From: Bacillota bacterium
GTDB lineage: Bacteria; Bacillota; Clostridia; DSM-8532
Assembly: GCA_023411795.1 (NCBI GenBank)
Contig: JAEYOK010000039.1
Coordinates: 1-64,000 of the forward strand
Direction of reading: 5' to 3'
Length of the DNA: 64,000 bases
Under the pieces are notes generated by a model. That model ran no database searches. It was given only the letters and a program-made list of their open reading frames with translations, and was not told where the DNA came from. The translations under genes and the position numbers were made by a program. Positions within the stretch are counted from its first letter, which is position 1. Each line of letters opens with the position of its first letter. Below are positions 62,100 through 64,000 of this stretch, piece by piece.

Positions 62100-64000
62100 A
62101 CCAAATCCTCTATTACAATAAGCCAGCCAATCCTGCCATATGGGAAGAAGCTCTGCCTCTTGGAAACGGCTTTCTCGGCGCTATGATATATAGTGGAGTC
62201 GCTGAGGAATTTATTCAGTTAAATCAAGAGTCTGTATGGTATGGCGGCTTTCGTGACCGAATAAATCCGGCTGCGAGAGTCTCTTTAGAACCCATTCGTA
62301 AAGCAATTTTTAACGGACACCTATCCAAGGCAGAGGAAATTGCCTATACCTGCTTATTTGCCACACCCATGTCTCAAGGACATTATGAGCCTCTTGCTAA
62401 TCTAAAGATAAACTTTTTAGAATCCATTCCCCATTATAGTGAACTTGGTCTTGAGAGAATAACTGACTATACAGATTATAAACGCACCTTGGAATTGAAT
62501 CAGAGCCTTCACACATGCACATACAAGCTTCAAGAGATTAGTTATCAACGCGAAATGTTTGCATCCTATCCTGACCAAGTCATAGCAATCAAGCTTAAGA
62601 CTGACGTTCAAAACAGTTTAAATTTCCGTGTTGAATTAGAACGAAGTGATTTATACGAAAAAATATATACCGTTAAAAACACAATAGTTCTTGAAGGCTG
62701 TTCCGGCGGAGGAGGTTCAAAGTTCCTATGTATGGCAAGGGTCATACCAACCGATGGCAAGCTCATGCAAAAAGGTTCTATGCTGAGCGTCTCAGGAAGC
62801 TCTGAAACTGTTCTGCTAGTGACAGGAACCACTGACTATTATGGACACACCCCCTATGATTGGTGTTTTGAAACCTTGAATAAAGCTGAATTAAAAGGTT
62901 ATGAGGCTTTAAAGGTCTCTCATCAGGCAGACTATAAAAGCCTCTATGACCGGATTGATCTTAACTTAGACAGTGATCAAAAAGATTGGTTTCTTCGAAC
63001 TCCTACCGATGAACGCCTGAATTATTTTAAGAGAAGCCCTGATGATCAAGGTCTGATTGAGCTTTATTTTAACTACGGAAGATATCTGTTAATATCCTGT
63101 AGCCGCCCCGGTTCTTTACCTGCGAATCTTCAGGGTATCTGGAACAAAGAAATTATTCCTCCCTGGGGTTGTAAATACACAATAAACATCAATACAGAGA
63201 TGAATTATTGGCCGGCAGAAACAACAAATTTAAGCGAATGCCATTTTCCGTTGTTTCATCACCTTGAGAGAATGTTTCCCCATGGTAAAAAAGTAGCTTG
63301 GGAGATGTACGGCTGTAGAGGTATAACAGCCCATCACAATACAGATATTTATGGTGATTGTGCCCCTCAGGATCAATGGATGCCGGCTACGGTCTGGCCT
63401 ATGGGAATGGCATGGCTCGTAACCCATTTAATTGAGCATTTCCGCTTTAGTAAAGATATTACTTTTGCAAATCAATATTATGAAATAATTAGTAACGCTT
63501 CTCTCTTTTTTATAGACTTCCTGGTTCGTGATGCAAATAATCAACTTGTTACATGTCCGTCTATCTCACCTGAAAACACATACATACACCCTAATGGTGA
63601 GAAAAGTGCTTTATGCTACGGACCAACCATGGACTATCAAATCCTACGGCATCTATGGGAAGGGTTTTTAGAGATTTCCGACGCATTATCTAAGAATGAT
63701 TTTGTTGTGACCAAAGTACGTGAGATGATAGATGAAATACCGAGGGAACAAATCGGTACCAGAGGTCAATTACTGGAATGGAATCATGAATACGCCGAAT
63801 GGGAAAAAGGACATCGCCATATTTCTCATCTATATGGGCTTCATCCCGGTGCTTCTATTAACGCCTCGGCTACCAATGACCTATTTGAAGCTGCGAAGAT
63901 CACCTTGCATGAAAGGCTGGCTTTTGGTAGCGGACATACCGGTTGGTCCCGGGCATGGATTATAAACTTTTATGCGAGGCTTTTAGATGGAAATGCTGCC
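62090..64000 (+). CDS. GH95 alpha-L-fucosidase, 3' end beyond window
   Basis: The frame is open from the ATG at 62090 (ribosome site AAGGAG, overlapping the esterase end) to the window edge, 637 codons. GH95 marks are an N-terminal PLGNGFLGAMIYSGV, QLNQESVWYGG, barrel motifs NINTEMNYWPAE, HHNTDIYGDCAPQD and SISPENTYIHPNG (the glutamate is the candidate acid), and WSRAWIINFYARL near the end. GH95 enzymes remove alpha-1,2-fucose, as found on xyloglucan side chains. No signal peptide. About 100-150 residues are probably missing compared with full-length relatives. Confidence 0.93.
   Translation, partial: MGINQILYYNKPANPAIWEEALPLGNGFLGAMIYSGVAEEFIQLNQESVWYGGFRDRINPAARVSLEPIRKAIFNGHLSKAEEIAYTCLFATPMSQGHYEPLANLKINFLESIPHYSELGLERITDYTDYKRTLELNQSLHTCTYKLQEISYQREMFASYPDQVIAIKLKTDVQNSLNFRVELERSDLYEKIYTVKNTIVLEGCSGGGGSKFLCMARVIPTDGKLMQKGSMLSVSGSSETVLLVTGTTDYYGHTPYDWCFETLNKAELKGYEALKVSHQADYKSLYDRIDLNLDSDQKDWFLRTPTDERLNYFKRSPDDQGLIELYFNYGRYLLISCSRPGSLPANLQGIWNKEIIPPWGCKYTININTEMNYWPAETTNLSECHFPLFHHLERMFPHGKKVAWEMYGCRGITAHHNTDIYGDCAPQDQWMPATVWPMGMAWLVTHLIEHFRFSKDITFANQYYEIISNASLFFIDFLVRDANNQLVTCPSISPENTYIHPNGEKSALCYGPTMDYQILRHLWEGFLEISDALSKNDFVVTKVREMIDEIPREQIGTRGQLLEWNHEYAEWEKGHRHISHLYGLHPGASINASATNDLFEAAKITLHERLAFGSGHTGWSRAWIINFYARLLDGNAA

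Noticed and set aside
62417..63427. Minus-strand frames inside the GH95 region
   Set aside because: The plus strand carries one uninterrupted GH95 frame with family motifs; the opposite frames are shadows.
1..64000. CRISPR arrays, prophage or integrative element
   Set aside because: No regularly spaced direct repeats, cas genes, integrase or phage structural genes were seen; the only mobile DNA is the partial intron at the left edge.

Overview
The window reads as chromosome of a low-GC, spore-forming, plant-degrading Gram-positive anaerobe in the Clostridia. The evidence is a SpoVS gene, strong AGGAGG-type ribosome sites, SigA/DnaG/Dgt and RNase Y/YmdB/SpoVS gene orders, a lysine riboswitch before dapAB, and a one-step meso-diaminopimelate dehydrogenase. 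A relative of Ruminiclostridium or Acetivibrio is my inference; no ribosomal RNA is present to confirm it. Most genes in 1-49 kb are housekeeping, and most are on the minus strand.

Layout. 1-1.5 kb: infC-rpmI-rplT with a structured attenuator leader. The 5' end of a group II intron sits directly behind the operon's terminator. 1.6-8.8 kb: hemolysin III-like protein, chemoreceptor, sigA, dnaG, dGTPase-like protein and an AbrB-like regulator. 9-13.3 kb: zinc-ribbon membrane protein, secreted FN3/copper-amine-oxidase-like protein, tRNA-Pro, a pair of hairpin repeats and a small membrane protein. 13.5-18 kb: DUF3810 protein, SulP transporter, SPFH/NfeD pair. 18-28.4 kb: acetyltransferase, PIN-PhoH, YhaM-like nuclease, HD-GYP, phosphohexomutase, spoVS, ymdB, rny, folD. 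28.5-36.2 kb: ddh, TPR protein, ftsK, then lysine riboswitch-dapA-dapB. 36-49.5 kb: YesL-like and LURP-one proteins, tRNA-Leu, rhodanese, azlCD, HAD phosphatase, two ABC-F ATPases, DUF1846, an ECF sigma/DUF4179 pair and a serine-hydrolase lipoprotein.

49.6-64 kb is the most distinctive part: a divergent glycan-catabolism locus. Leftward run GH31 (alpha-xylosidase type), GH74-like, GH2 and GH43. Rightward run an AraC regulator, an SGNH acetylesterase-like protein and a GH95 alpha-fucosidase cut by the window end. Together these activities match the bonds of acetylated, fucosylated xyloglucan: xylosyl, backbone, galactosyl, arabinosyl, acetyl and fucosyl. None of the six enzymes has a visible signal peptide, so cytoplasmic dismantling of imported oligosaccharides is likely. 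No transporter or beta-glucosidase is visible here.

A second theme is non-canonical start codons. infC begins with ATT, as expected. The HAD phosphatase at 40.3 kb has no ATG, GTG or TTG that would keep its catalytic aspartate and appears to start at ATT. rny has its best ribosome site before an ATC.
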